Of a stretch of DNA of 25,573 bases, positions 1 to 8,208 are shown one piece after another. Source of the stretch: Opitutia bacterium UBA4506 (GTDB lineage: Bacteria > Verrucomicrobiota > Verrucomicrobiia > Opitutales > Puniceicoccaceae). Location of the stretch: positions 1 to 25,573 of the forward strand of contig DGMY01000091.1 in NCBI GenBank assembly GCA_002388665.1, in the 5' to 3' direction. The number at the start of each line of letters is the position of its first letter. Position 1 is the stretch's first letter. The notes below the pieces were generated by a model. The model saw only the letters and a list, made by a program, of their open reading frames with translations. It had not been told where the DNA came from and made no database searches. A program made the position numbers and the translations under genes.

Positions 1-111
1 CTGAAAGAACTGCCAGAGGGGATACGGCCCCGGAAGCCGCACGGGATGGCGGGGGCTGACTGGGGTGGTCTTTCGGTGGGGACTGGACTGCGGAAAGACC
101 TGTTTGGGTAG
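1..111 (+). CDS. possible 3' end of an unidentified gene (partial)
   Basis: Frame 1 is open from the left edge to a TAG at 109-111 and gives 36 residues ending in RKDLFG. About two thirds of third codon positions are G or C, in keeping with the surrounding genes, and plus-strand frames 2 and 3 are closed by stops. The product is not recognised. If real, the gene converges on the DUF502 gene. A perfect 8-bp hairpin lies inside the frame, so this could instead be non-coding. The upstream sequence would decide. Confidence 0.4.
   Translation: MKELPEGIRPRKPHGMAGADWGGLSVGTGLRKDLFG
67..100. repeat. inverted repeat (8-bp stem) between convergent genes
   Basis: GGTCTTTC at 67-74 pairs perfectly with GAAAGACC at 93-100 around an 18-base loop. 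No T-run follows on either strand, so it is not a classical intrinsic terminator, although it lies where two convergent genes would end. The rest of 112-167 shows nothing I can name. Confidence 0.3.
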
Positions 112-167
112 GGGAAGCGTTTGTCGCTACTGGATCTGATCGAGTGCGTCGTTTCGCCGGCTTTGTC

Positions 168-890
168 TCAATTGCTCGGTGTCGCTCTTGTTTCTTCGTT
201 CACCTCAGGGGATTCCTCAATTGGGTGTGGGCTTTCCGCTACGATCTGCGCTTGTTCCGCTGTATTCTTCGGATGGTAGGTGGGGGTTACCGCTCCTCCG
301 GAAATAATCACCTTCATGCCGTCTGCGACACTCATCTCCAGTGGGATGATTTCGGAAGTGGGAATCATCAAAAGGAAGCCGCTTGTGGGATTCGGGGTGG
401 TTGGGACAAAAATATTGGAGAGATGCAGTCCTGTTTTCGCCTGAACCTCTCCTTTACTCTCACTGGTTCGGAAACCCAGGACCCATGATCCCTTTCGTGG
501 GTATTCGACCAGAACGACCTCTTGGAAGACTGCCTTTTGTTGCTGGCTAAACGTGTCGACGATCTGCTTGACCGTGCGGTAGACAGAATTGACAAACGGC
601 AACCGGTCGAGAATTCGTTCGACCATCGAAATCACGATGCGGCCGAGAACATAGCGGGAGAAAAAACCGAGCCCAATTATGAAAATGATCAGTGCGAATA
701 GCGCTAGAACATTGAGAACGGTGTTGAGGAGAGTAACGCTGCGAATCCCATCGTCGACATACCAGAAGAAGACCTCACTGGCGGGCACGCCGATCTTCAC
801 AATGATAAAGTTTACAACGATGTACGTTACCCCAAGGGGCAGCAGGAGGACGACCCCTGTGAGGAAAGCGTTGCGGAGATTCCGGAACAT
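168..890 (-). CDS. DUF502 family membrane protein
   Basis: A 240-residue inner-membrane protein of the DUF502 family, whose biochemical role is unknown. Two hydrophobic segments (about residues 9-32 and 54-77) are followed by a soluble region with the family hallmarks: LPFVNSVYRTVKQ (97-109), a VEYPRKGSW stretch (128-136) and the signature FVPTTPNPTSG (161-171). The last 40 residues are acidic and low in complexity. The start follows the ybeY stop by 31 bases, so this is probably the last gene of the HIT-phoH-7TM-HD-ybeY operon. I see no Shine-Dalgarno sequence. The family call is firm; a role in envelope maintenance is only inferred from the company it keeps. Confidence 0.9.
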   Translation of the reverse strand: MFRNLRNAFLTGVVLLLPLGVTYIVVNFIIVKIGVPASEVFFWYVDDGIRSVTLLNTVLNVLALFALIIFIIGLGFFSRYVLGRIVISMVERILDRLPFVNSVYRTVKQIVDTFSQQQKAVFQEVVLVEYPRKGSWVLGFRTSESKGEVQAKTGLHLSNIFVPTTPNPTSGFLLMIPTSEIIPLEMSVADGMKVIISGGAVTPTYHPKNTAEQAQIVAESPHPIEESPEVNEETRATPSN

Positions 891-921
891 GGCCTGAACA
901 ATCGGGCTCTACTGGGAAGAG

Positions 922-1383
922 TCAATCAGCCAGTGAAAATTCTGGCGGAGAGCGATCGTCGAGCAGGTAGGCGAGGGAATCCCTTTCTGCCTGGCGCATG
1001 GACACACGGTCTTCTTCCGTTTTGTCATCATATCCTGAGAGATGAAGCCATCCATGTGCCAAATAGAGAAGTATTTCTTCCGAAAGAGTGACGTTGTGTT
1101 CCTGGTGGACGGCTTCGGCGCGTTCGACGCCGACGCAAATTTCCCCGGCCTCGCCGAATTCGGGATCGCCGGGAAAGGTAATGACATCGGTAGGGGAAGG
1201 ATCGCTGAGGAAGGTTCCGTGGAGTTCGCCAATATCATCATCTCCCAGAAAAACGACGGACAGATCGCCCTCTGCTACAGTGAATCGGGGATCTAGATCC
1301 AACTTGCGAAGACAGCTTTCGACAGCCGCTTCGTCGATTGTCAATCGATCACACTTGCTGATTATCTGAATCTCCCTGCTCAT
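922..1383 (-). CDS. ybeY: endoribonuclease / rRNA maturation factor YbeY
   Basis: YbeY is a metal-dependent single-strand endoribonuclease involved in 16S rRNA 3'-end maturation and 70S ribosome quality control. The 153-residue protein has the usual length, the FLGDDDIGELHGTFL and PTDVITFP blocks, and the metal site HGWLHLSGYDD. The canonical motif is H-x3-H-x5-H. Here the first two histidines are present but the third position is Asp, a substitution I believe occurs in some other lineages. Its ATG lies inside the end of the 7TM-HD gene (35-base overlap), which suggests translational coupling. It sits in the conserved phoH / 7TM-HD / ybeY neighbourhood. No Shine-Dalgarno sequence precedes the start. 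Confidence 0.93.
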   Translation of the reverse strand: MSREIQIISKCDRLTIDEAAVESCLRKLDLDPRFTVAEGDLSVVFLGDDDIGELHGTFLSDPSPTDVITFPGDPEFGEAGEICVGVERAEAVHQEHNVTLSEEILLYLAHGWLHLSGYDDKTEEDRVSMRQAERDSLAYLLDDRSPPEFSLAD

Positions 1384-3751
1384 TTTCTTCGGGGGGTTGG
1401 TTCTTGGGAACGGGTGGTTTGTTCTTCTTATCCTTTTCCTCGGGAGGGTAGGCGATTCTCGTGTGAAGACTGTTTAAGAGGGTCCGGGTGAAGCTCTTTT
1501 TAATAATGGCAATCTGTTGTAGAGTCAGTGGGCACTCGTCGAGCTGTCCGTCCTCGATACGACTTTGAAAAATTCTGTCGAGCAATTCCTCGACGCTCTG
1601 GGCGTTGACTTTCTTGAGAGAGCGGCTGGCGGCTTCGATAGAATCGGCAAAGAAAATGATCGCGCTCTCAACAAATCGAGGCCGGGGCCCGTCGTAGCGA
1701 TAAGTGTTTTCGTCGACGGTTTCGGCACTCAAGTCTGAGAACAATGGGAGTTGGCTGCGCTCGCGCCGATTGATTGCTTCCTGATAGAAATATTGAATGA
1801 GGCTCGTCCCGTGGTGCTGTCGTATCACGTCGACAAAGACCTTGGGCAGCTTGTATTTGCGGGCCAACTCGACGCCTTCCTTGACATGCCGCTTGATAAT
1901 CACAGCACTCATCGACGGCTTTTGCTCGATGAGGGGATTGTGGCCAGAGCGTTGATTCTCGGTGAAATATTCTGGCTTTACGATTTTCCCGATATCGTGA
2001 AAAAGAGCGCAGGCGCGGCATATAAGAGGGTTGGCGCCGATCTCGGCTGCGGCATTTTCCGAAAGGCTGGCGACCATCAAACTGTGATGATAGGAGCCGG
2101 GTGCCTCGACCTGCATCCTTCGGAGGAGCGGGTGATTGAAATCGGTAAACTCGAGTAGTGTAATATCGGTGGTGTAGTTGAATAGTTTCTCCAGAAGAGG
2201 GAGAAATCCCAAAATAACGACCCCCGTTATGGAGGCAGAAATGAGGGCCGCTGCGATTTGGCGTCCCATCTGGGTTAAGTCGGACTCCAGCAGGGCTCCG
2301 TTGAGGAGGATGAAACCGGACAGTGCTACTCCAGTTAGGAAAGATGCACGGACAACATTGGTACGCAGACGAATGTTATGGCAGAGGAAAATTCCGATGA
2401 GTGAGGAAATCACGCTCGCCAGGAAGAGGAAGGTCACCTCGCCAAGCATAATGGCGAAAATTGCGGAGATGACGAAGGCGGTGATCGCACCTAGAACGGG
2501 CCCGAGAAGGATACCCACCGTAATCGGCCCGAACGCATGGGGTGCAGCGTAGGGAAGCATCCCGAGGACGCGATGATCGCCTCCGAAAAGGTCTGAGTTC
2601 CCGAGCGAGAGAACCAGTCGGAAGATCGACAGGTTGACTAAAATTAGAAGAGCGATGGTCCCGAGCCTACGGGGATCATTGGCGAATCGGGGGAAGCCGA
2701 GCTGTACAACGAGGACAGCGGTGAGCAAGACCATGAGCGTGAGGAGAGTGCGCTGCTGGAACGTAGGGTCGAGAAAGAACCTGCTGGCCGCACGTGAGCC
2801 CTGTTCCTGTCGGTATTGGACAAGCTTCTCGTAGGCTAGCGGCGAAACGGGGATGCCCGGTTCAATGATGGTTGCGCCCTCTCTGACGATCACGTTGACC
2901 ATATCGACCTTTACCGCGGCCTCGTTCCTGCGGGTGCGGGTGCGGGCTGCGTCGAACCTTAGATTCGGTTCGATACCAGCGTTGAGAATCTCGTAGAGAG
3001 CATTAAATACCACATCGCTGACGGGCATATTGGCCAGCTCGTTGCGCAGGGAGACCCTGGCGTCGTAGACTCGTTGGATCTCGACGCGGGTTATCTCATC
3101 GTTCTCGGTTTGCACTGGGATGACGCTGAACGAGCCCATTTCAGAAAAATTGGGATCGCTCTCGGCGATGATGCCATTCTCGTAAATGGTCCCGAGTGAG
3201 GCGATTGCATCCTGGATGAGTCGATTGCGTTGGGCCGGGGAAGTCTCGTTCAAGAAAGTGGCGGTCTCGGCGATCGGGAGATTTAGCTCACGATTGTCTG
3301 AGAACTCCCGCACGAAGGCCTGAATTGCTTCGAATTGTTGTGCGGGTTGCAAATCGGCGAGGCTGGTTTCGAGTTCCGCATAGTCGAACTCCAATGCATT
3401 GATGGCGCGGGAAAATTCTTCAAACGGCGCCATGTCGGCCTCGTAGAAAGGAGCGATCCTTTCGCGAGCTACGGCGATCCGTTGTTGAGTTAGGACATCG
3501 CTCTCGTAGGAGAACGAGAAATCGGCGACAATCCGGTCACGAGCGATTTGGTCGCGGGCGATTCGGGGGTCACTTTGGGTCAGCCCAGCGAATGCGATAA
3601 GGACGATCAGAGCGGTGAACCCGATAAATCCGACAAACCACAAAACGGCAGTTCGCAGAGGGATGGAACGATTCTCGTTGGTCCCGAGGCCGCGTCGTCG
3701 TTGTAGCGGGGTAGGATTACGGTCTTTCCTGAATTTGCGAAAAATGCCCAT
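1349..3751 (-). CDS. 7TM-HD family phosphohydrolase (PgpH/YqfF type)
   Basis: An 800-residue inner-membrane hydrolase. In the Listeria relative PgpH the cytosolic HD domain degrades cyclic di-AMP, so nucleotide-messenger hydrolysis is the likely activity. The order is: a short basic cytosolic tail, TM1 (about 36-57), an extracytoplasmic 7TMR-HDED domain (about 60-325), a cluster of transmembrane helices (about 333-520), then a cytosolic HD domain with SYHHSLMV (553-560), the catalytic HDIGK (585-589) and a later QHHGT (645-649). The C-terminus is a charged, Pro- and Asn-rich tail. It lies 30 bases after phoH and overlaps ybeY. I see no diadenylate cyclase gene in the window, so the substrate remains an inference. 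Confidence 0.93.
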   Translation of the reverse strand: MGIFRKFRKDRNPTPLQRRRGLGTNENRSIPLRTAVLWFVGFIGFTALIVLIAFAGLTQSDPRIARDQIARDRIVADFSFSYESDVLTQQRIAVARERIAPFYEADMAPFEEFSRAINALEFDYAELETSLADLQPAQQFEAIQAFVREFSDNRELNLPIAETATFLNETSPAQRNRLIQDAIASLGTIYENGIIAESDPNFSEMGSFSVIPVQTENDEITRVEIQRVYDARVSLRNELANMPVSDVVFNALYEILNAGIEPNLRFDAARTRTRRNEAAVKVDMVNVIVREGATIIEPGIPVSPLAYEKLVQYRQEQGSRAASRFFLDPTFQQRTLLTLMVLLTAVLVVQLGFPRFANDPRRLGTIALLILVNLSIFRLVLSLGNSDLFGGDHRVLGMLPYAAPHAFGPITVGILLGPVLGAITAFVISAIFAIMLGEVTFLFLASVISSLIGIFLCHNIRLRTNVVRASFLTGVALSGFILLNGALLESDLTQMGRQIAAALISASITGVVILGFLPLLEKLFNYTTDITLLEFTDFNHPLLRRMQVEAPGSYHHSLMVASLSENAAAEIGANPLICRACALFHDIGKIVKPEYFTENQRSGHNPLIEQKPSMSAVIIKRHVKEGVELARKYKLPKVFVDVIRQHHGTSLIQYFYQEAINRRERSQLPLFSDLSAETVDENTYRYDGPRPRFVESAIIFFADSIEAASRSLKKVNAQSVEELLDRIFQSRIEDGQLDECPLTLQQIAIIKKSFTRTLLNSLHTRIAYPPEEKDKKNKPPVPKNQPPEENEQGDSDNQQV

Positions 3752-3781
3752 AGAGGTTTTACTGAATGCGGAGGCGCGCCC

Positions 3782-4768
3782 CTAAACGAAGGAGACTGCC
3801 TGAGGGTCTCGACTGTCTTTTTCGTAGGCTTGAATGATCCGTTGTACGAGAGGGTGCCTGACCACATCGACACCATCGAATTCAAAGATCGAGACCCCCT
3901 TTACATGAGAGAGGATCTGGATGGCCTGTTTTAGCCCGGATTTTTTACTTCGAGGGAGGTCGACCTGAGTGATATCCCCGGTGATGACCATCTTGGAGTC
4001 ATCTCCAAGGCGGGTTAGGAACATCATCATTTGTTCCGGGGTGGTATTTTGGGCCTCGTCGAGAATGACGAACGAGCGTGAAAGAGTCCGGCCGCGCATG
4101 TAGGCGAGGGGGGCGATCTCGATCTGCTGCCGTTCCATCATGCGTTGGGTTTCTTCCACCCCAACCATGTCATACAGTGCATCGTAGAGTGGACGAAGGT
4201 AAGGGAGAATCTTTTCCTGCAAGTCACCGGGAAGGAAGCCGAGGGCTTCACCGGCTTCGACGGCGGGGCGTGTGAAGACTAGTTTTTCGGTCTCGCCCTT
4301 TTGAAATGCATCGAGGGCCGCGGCCATCGCAAGATAGGTTTTACCGGTTCCGGCGGGGCCGATGCCGAACGAGACATCGTGGTTGCGAATTCGGGTGAGG
4401 TATTGCTTCTGGTGAACCGTCTTGGGGACGATACTCTTGCGTTTGAGCTGGATGATGAGCGGCTTTTCAAACAAGTCTCGCATCTCGGCGCCTTCACCTG
4501 CGGCGACTGCCTCCAGCATCTTTTCGAAGTCGTTGTTGCGGATTTTCAAGCCCTGGGCGCGGGCGAGGCGCAGGATTTCGAAAAACTCCTTTGCCATGTG
4601 CACATCGGGCTCGGCCCCCTCAATTTTCAGCCAGTCGTCACGGGTGACGAGGGTTACATTGAGAGTTTCCTCGGCCTGAGAAAGGTGACCTTCTTTGCCG
4701 CAATAAAGCTGGCTTAGGAGGCGAGGCGATTCGAACTCAAGAGTCTGGCTGTAGGTGGTTGTTTCCAC
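3782..4768 (-). CDS. phoH: PhoH family ATPase (PhoH-like, YbeZ type)
   Basis: A cytosolic P-loop ATPase of the PhoH/YbeZ family that commonly sits beside ybeY and is thought to act with it in RNA metabolism. With the GTG at 4766-4768 as start it has 328 residues: an N-terminal region starting VETTTYSQTLEFES, Walker A GPAGTGKT (about 137-144), FTRPAVEAGE, and Walker B ILDEAQNTT (about 235-243) followed by TGDITQVDLP. An in-frame ATG at 4831 would add 21 residues, but it lies inside the HIT gene and the added residues do not look like the family. The GTG falls 13 bases after the HIT stop. The ribosome-binding site is weak for either choice. Confidence 0.92.
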   Translation of the reverse strand: METTTYSQTLEFESPRLLSQLYCGKEGHLSQAEETLNVTLVTRDDWLKIEGAEPDVHMAKEFFEILRLARAQGLKIRNNDFEKMLEAVAAGEGAEMRDLFEKPLIIQLKRKSIVPKTVHQKQYLTRIRNHDVSFGIGPAGTGKTYLAMAAALDAFQKGETEKLVFTRPAVEAGEALGFLPGDLQEKILPYLRPLYDALYDMVGVEETQRMMERQQIEIAPLAYMRGRTLSRSFVILDEAQNTTPEQMMMFLTRLGDDSKMVITGDITQVDLPRSKKSGLKQAIQILSHVKGVSIFEFDGVDVVRHPLVQRIIQAYEKDSRDPQAVSFV

Positions 4769-4781
4769 AATATAGGTTGGA

Positions 4782-5288
4782 TCAGTCGTTGATTTGAGGG
4801 ACGAATTGATGGAGCCGCTCCCACATGGCATCCATGGCTTCGGGTAGTACGCGAGTTCCGGCGATGACCGGCATGAAATTATTGTCTCCGGACCAGCGGG
4901 GGACGATGTGGCAATGCAAGTGTCCGGGGATCCCGGCTCCGGCGGCTGCGCCGAGGTTGTAGCCGATATTAAATGAGTCCGGAGAAAGTGCTAGGCGGAG
5001 AAGCTTTTTTCCTTTGAGAACGGTTTGGCAGAGGTCGGCGTATTCCTCTGAAGTGAGATCCTCCAGATCGCCCACTTCCCGGTATGGGAGGCAGAGAAGG
5101 TGTCCCGCATTGTAGGGGAACTTATTCATGACCAGAAAACTCTCCGGTCCCTTGTAGAGGAGGAGGGCCTTGCGGGGATCCTCTGAGTGAGGGATGGTCA
5201 GAAATGGATTGCCTCGCTTTTCCCCAGTTTCCGAGGGTTCTTTGATGTAGGGCATCCGCCAGTGGGCGTGCAAGTATTCGTGCGGCAT
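4782..5288 (-). CDS. HIT family hydrolase (Ap4A phosphorylase/hydrolase-like)
   Basis: A 168-residue histidine-triad protein. It has the N-terminal block LHAHWRMPYI (6-15), NIGYNLGAAAGAGIPGHLH (107-125) and the catalytic triad motif HLHCHIVPRW (123-132). The GDNNFMPVIAGTRVLPE stretch that follows is typical of the branch containing diadenosine-tetraphosphate-degrading enzymes, so it probably splits dinucleoside polyphosphates or related nucleotidyl compounds in the cytosol. It is the first gene of the minus-strand operon that continues with phoH. Upstream (5289-5506) is the divergent region shared with the exosortase, where I find no convincing promoter. The exact substrate cannot be read from sequence. 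Confidence 0.92.
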   Translation of the reverse strand: MPHEYLHAHWRMPYIKEPSETGEKRGNPFLTIPHSEDPRKALLLYKGPESFLVMNKFPYNAGHLLCLPYREVGDLEDLTSEEYADLCQTVLKGKKLLRLALSPDSFNIGYNLGAAAGAGIPGHLHCHIVPRWSGDNNFMPVIAGTRVLPEAMDAMWERLHQFVPQIND

Positions 5289-5506
5289 GCCTAGAGGTTC
5301 AGAAAGATTTCATTTCCGAGTCGAGGGACTACTAGCGAAAAACATTTCATGATCTGTGGAGGAGATTGAAAGGAAGCTCGTTCGGCTTCAATGCGAAAAC
5401 GGGGCATTCCCGAAGAACCTATGGCGGAGCAGAACCCAGTTATCACCCTTTCGAGTCTTGTCATTTTGAGGTTTTACGAAAACTTTGTAGACCACTTTCT
5501 CTCGAA

Positions 5507-6559
5507 ATGTCTTCTCAAATCCCACCACCTCCGGCGCCTGCCCAATATCCCTTATACATTCGGTTCACCGGATTTATTCTTATCGCGATGGCCGCCTACC
5601 TGGTTTTTGACCAGCAAAAGTGGTGGTCAAATCGGGAAGACTACAGCTTTGGCTATATCGTCCCGTTTTTCGTAGGGTATGTACTCTACGAACGGTGGCC
5701 GAAGATCCGTGGATTTTTGCTCGAGCGAAATTGGGCGGGGGAAACGGTTTCCCCTGTCGGGACGAGAGAGGCTCCACTGACATTGATCCTGATGGGACTG
5801 GCCTGGGTGGGAGCTCTCGGAGGGCTCGGACTCTTTGCCTTAGGGGGCTTCCTTCAAGCGATTTCCAGTAATCCCTTGCTACCGGGCGGCCAAGCGCTGG
5901 CTTACGGGTTTGCGGCAACCGCGCTCTCACTGGCATTTTTGGCTGCTGGATGGATCTCGACGCCAAAAGGGCAGACCATTCCGGCGCGGTATCGTTTTCT
6001 CTTCACCGGCTTATTTGTATTTCCGGCCCTGATTTGGATATTGTCCCTACCCATGCTGGACTTTGCCGAGACGAAAGTGAGCCTTTTCCTCCTCAACAAA
6101 GTGACCGTCATCGTTTTCAACGTTTTCGACATTCTGGGGATTCCTCTTGAGAGAGAAGGGAACACCCTGATTCTGGAGAAGGGGCGAGTCGGAGTGGAGG
6201 ATGCGTGTTCGGGCATACGCTCCCTGACGGCTTGTTTGTTTGCCGGTTCATTTCTCGCTGCGGTTTTCCTCAACCGCTGGTGGAAAAAAATCCTCCTGGT
6301 AGTCTGTGCGATGTTGTTTGCCTTCATCATGAACATCTTTCGCAGCTTGTTCCTGACGGGCTGGGCGAGCATGTACGGGTCGGACGCGATCGCCGGAAAA
6401 GTGCATGACATTACCGGCTACGCTGTGCTTGGATTTACCTGTATCGGGCTGCTTCTGCTTTTACCTCTGTTCAACTTTAGCCTCAAGCTTGAGGATATGC
6501 CGGAAGGGGAGGAAGAATCCCCGGCCGATGAAGAGCAACAGGGAATAGAAAAGAAGTAG
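5507..6559 (+). CDS. exosortase/archaeosortase family transpeptidase
   Basis: A polytopic inner-membrane cysteine protease/transpeptidase that removes C-terminal sorting tails (PEP-CTERM-like signals) from exported proteins. From the ATG at 5507 it has 350 residues with about eight hydrophobic segments. The full catalytic set is visible: Cys234 in EDACSGIRSL, Arg279 in NIFRSLFLT and His300 in KVHDITGYAVL. The last 25 residues are cytosolic and acidic. A TTG at 5366 would extend the frame by 47 polar residues that do not look like a membrane protein's N-terminus, so I reject it. I cannot assign the subtype. No protein in the window carries an obvious sorting tail, so substrates lie elsewhere. 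glgA starts five bases after its stop, which suggests cotranscription. Confidence 0.9.
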   Translation: MSSQIPPPPAPAQYPLYIRFTGFILIAMAAYLVFDQQKWWSNREDYSFGYIVPFFVGYVLYERWPKIRGFLLERNWAGETVSPVGTREAPLTLILMGLAWVGALGGLGLFALGGFLQAISSNPLLPGGQALAYGFAATALSLAFLAAGWISTPKGQTIPARYRFLFTGLFVFPALIWILSLPMLDFAETKVSLFLLNKVTVIVFNVFDILGIPLEREGNTLILEKGRVGVEDACSGIRSLTACLFAGSFLAAVFLNRWWKKILLVVCAMLFAFIMNIFRSLFLTGWASMYGSDAIAGKVHDITGYAVLGFTCIGLLLLLPLFNFSLKLEDMPEGEEESPADEEQQGIEKK

Positions 6560-6564
6560 AGCGA

Positions 6565-8022
6565 ATGAAAATACTGTTTGTTTCTCCGGAGGTCGCGCCC
6601 TTCGTGAAAGAAGGGGGTCTGGCGGACGTAGTGGGCGCGTTGCCGAAGGCGCTTGCCGCTGCCGGGCACGACGTGAGGGTGATTTGTCCGCGGCACGGGA
6701 GCCTGCGAGTCGGGACGGAGTGGAAGCGGCGGGAAGAAGTGCTGTATGTACCTACCGGAGAAGGCACCCAGTTCGCATCGCTGTGGGAAACTGTTCTCGA
6801 TGACGAGGCGAAGGTTCCGCTCTATTTTGTAGAGTACGAAGAGTATTTTTCGCGGGGAGAAATCTATCACGGACCCTGGGGCGCTCACGGCGACAATGAT
6901 CGGCGATTTGCCTTCTTCTCGCGTGCCGCGTTGGAGTCCTGCCACCTGCTCGATTGGATCCCGGACGTTGTTCACTGCCATGATTGGACGACAGGATTGG
7001 TACCGGTTTATCTGAATACATTGTACCGATTTGGACCGTGGAGCGGCACAGCCTCGGTGTACACCATTCATAACCTGGAGCACCAAGGTAATTTTTCTCC
7101 CGAAATCATGCAATTTACCCAGTTGCCGAACTGGGTGTTTCAGGAGTCAGGCCTGGAATCCATGGGCCGGATGAATTGGATGAAAGGAGCAATTTATCAC
7201 GCCAACAAGATTACGACAGTAAGCCCTACCTACGCAGAAGAGATTCGGACCCCTTCGGGAGGATTTGGTCTCGATCACGCGTTACGGTTCAAAGGGGGAG
7301 ATTTACTTGGCATATTGAACGGTATCGATTTGGACGCCTGGGCCCCTCAAACCGACCCTCTGCTCGGTGCGAATTTTTCATCTTCTGATCTTACGGGAAA
7401 AAGTACGGTCAAAGCTGAATTGCAGCGGAAGTTTGGCCTGGCGGAGAATCCTCACATGCCGATTTTCGGTGTTGTCTCGCGACTCTTTCACCAGAAAGGG
7501 CTGGATCTGTTAGCTTCGGTTGTCGAACGCATGGCGACGAGCGGGCGGATGCAGCTGGTGGTACTCGGATCGGGTGAGCAGTGGGAGGAGGAGAGCTTTT
7601 CACAAGCGGCGGCCCGGCATCCGGAGTCAGTTGGGACTTATATCGGATTCAATGAGGCTCTTGCCCATAAAGTGATTGGTGGTTCTGACTTTTTTGTGAT
7701 GCCCAGTCGATTCGAACCCTGTGGGCTCGGTCAACAGTACGCGATGCGGTATGGCTCGATCCCGATTGTGCGACGCACCGGAGGCCTTGCTGATACGGTA
7801 GTGCCGGTGGGAGAAGAGAACGCGACCGGGTTTCTGTTCAATGAACCCCATCCACACGAACTACTGGATCGAATTTTTGAAGCCGTATCCATCTGGGAGT
7901 ACGCTCCCGACGAAGTGCATCGGCTGCGGATGAATGGGATGAATCGTGATGCCTCCTGGGAACGCTCGGCGCGAGAGTACAGTCAAGTCTACGAGTGGGC
8001 GGTTCAAGCTCGGCGCGGGTGA
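6565..8022 (+). CDS. glgA: glycogen synthase (ADP-glucose type, GT5)
   Basis: A cytosolic GT-B glycosyltransferase that extends alpha-1,4-glucan chains from ADP-glucose. The 485 residues match the family length. The N-terminal nucleotide-sugar loop reads KEGGLADVVGALPKAL (15-30), where most bacterial enzymes have KTGGL; the Thr-to-Glu change is a known variant position. The N-terminal half includes HDWTTGLVP, and the C-terminal half has VSRLFHQKGLDLL, the acceptor/phosphate motif SRFEPCGLGQQYAM and RRTGGLADTV. The start lies five bases after the exosortase stop with only a weak AGAG-like ribosome site, implying translation from the same message. No other glycogen genes are present nearby. Confidence 0.96.
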   Translation: MKILFVSPEVAPFVKEGGLADVVGALPKALAAAGHDVRVICPRHGSLRVGTEWKRREEVLYVPTGEGTQFASLWETVLDDEAKVPLYFVEYEEYFSRGEIYHGPWGAHGDNDRRFAFFSRAALESCHLLDWIPDVVHCHDWTTGLVPVYLNTLYRFGPWSGTASVYTIHNLEHQGNFSPEIMQFTQLPNWVFQESGLESMGRMNWMKGAIYHANKITTVSPTYAEEIRTPSGGFGLDHALRFKGGDLLGILNGIDLDAWAPQTDPLLGANFSSSDLTGKSTVKAELQRKFGLAENPHMPIFGVVSRLFHQKGLDLLASVVERMATSGRMQLVVLGSGEQWEEESFSQAAARHPESVGTYIGFNEALAHKVIGGSDFFVMPSRFEPCGLGQQYAMRYGSIPIVRRTGGLADTVVPVGEENATGFLFNEPHPHELLDRIFEAVSIWEYAPDEVHRLRMNGMNRDASWERSAREYSQVYEWAVQARRG

Positions 8023-8030
8023 GAAATTTT

Positions 8031-8072
8031 GAGCTCTCCTTGAATCGGGCGGGAAGGTTCGGCGGAGAGCTC
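8031..8072. terminator. 9-bp stem-loop after glgA
   Basis: GAGCTCTCC at 8031-8039 pairs perfectly with GGAGAGCTC at 8064-8072, with a 24-base loop. It starts eight bases past the glgA stop. No T-run follows, so termination would need help or the element could be an RNA-stability structure. Confidence 0.35.
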
Positions 8073-8082
8073 TACGGCAGTT

Positions 8083-8123
8083 CCGGCGGGGTGCCTTGTA
8101 CTCCTTCCCTTCCGCCGGTTTGA
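8083..8123 (+). terminator. possible terminator between glgA and the antiporter gene
   Basis: CCGGCGG at 8083-8089 pairs with CCGCCGG at 8112-8118 and can extend inward by a G-U and a G-C pair. The stem is followed by TTTGAT, a very short T tract. It is a weak intrinsic terminator candidate for the exosortase-glgA message. Confidence 0.35.
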
Positions 8124-8187
8124 TCCCCGATTCGCGAGCCCGAAAATAGTGAGCTACTTCGGCACGGAAAATTCTTACAAAGGCGAC

Positions 8188-8208
8188 ATGATGATTTCAC
8201 CTCTATGA
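8188..8208 (+). CDS. possible six-codon leader ORF coupled to the antiporter gene
   Basis: ATG ATG ATT TCA CCT CTA TGA encodes MMISPL, and its stop shares ATGA with the antiporter ATG at 8205. An AAAGGCG stretch just upstream is one of the better Shine-Dalgarno-like sequences in the window, while the antiporter's own start has none. This suggests translation could be handed over by re-initiation. It may equally be chance. Confidence 0.25.
   Translation: MMISPL

Noticed and set aside
5366..5506. 47-residue N-terminal extension of the exosortase from a TTG preceded by GGAGGA
   Set aside because: The extra residues are polar and unlike exosortase N-termini; the purine stretch is only two bases from the TTG, too close for a normal ribosome site. 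It is not fully excluded.
6418..7113. 231-codon minus-strand frame across the exosortase-glgA junction
   Set aside because: It runs through two well-supported plus-strand genes and shows no domain.
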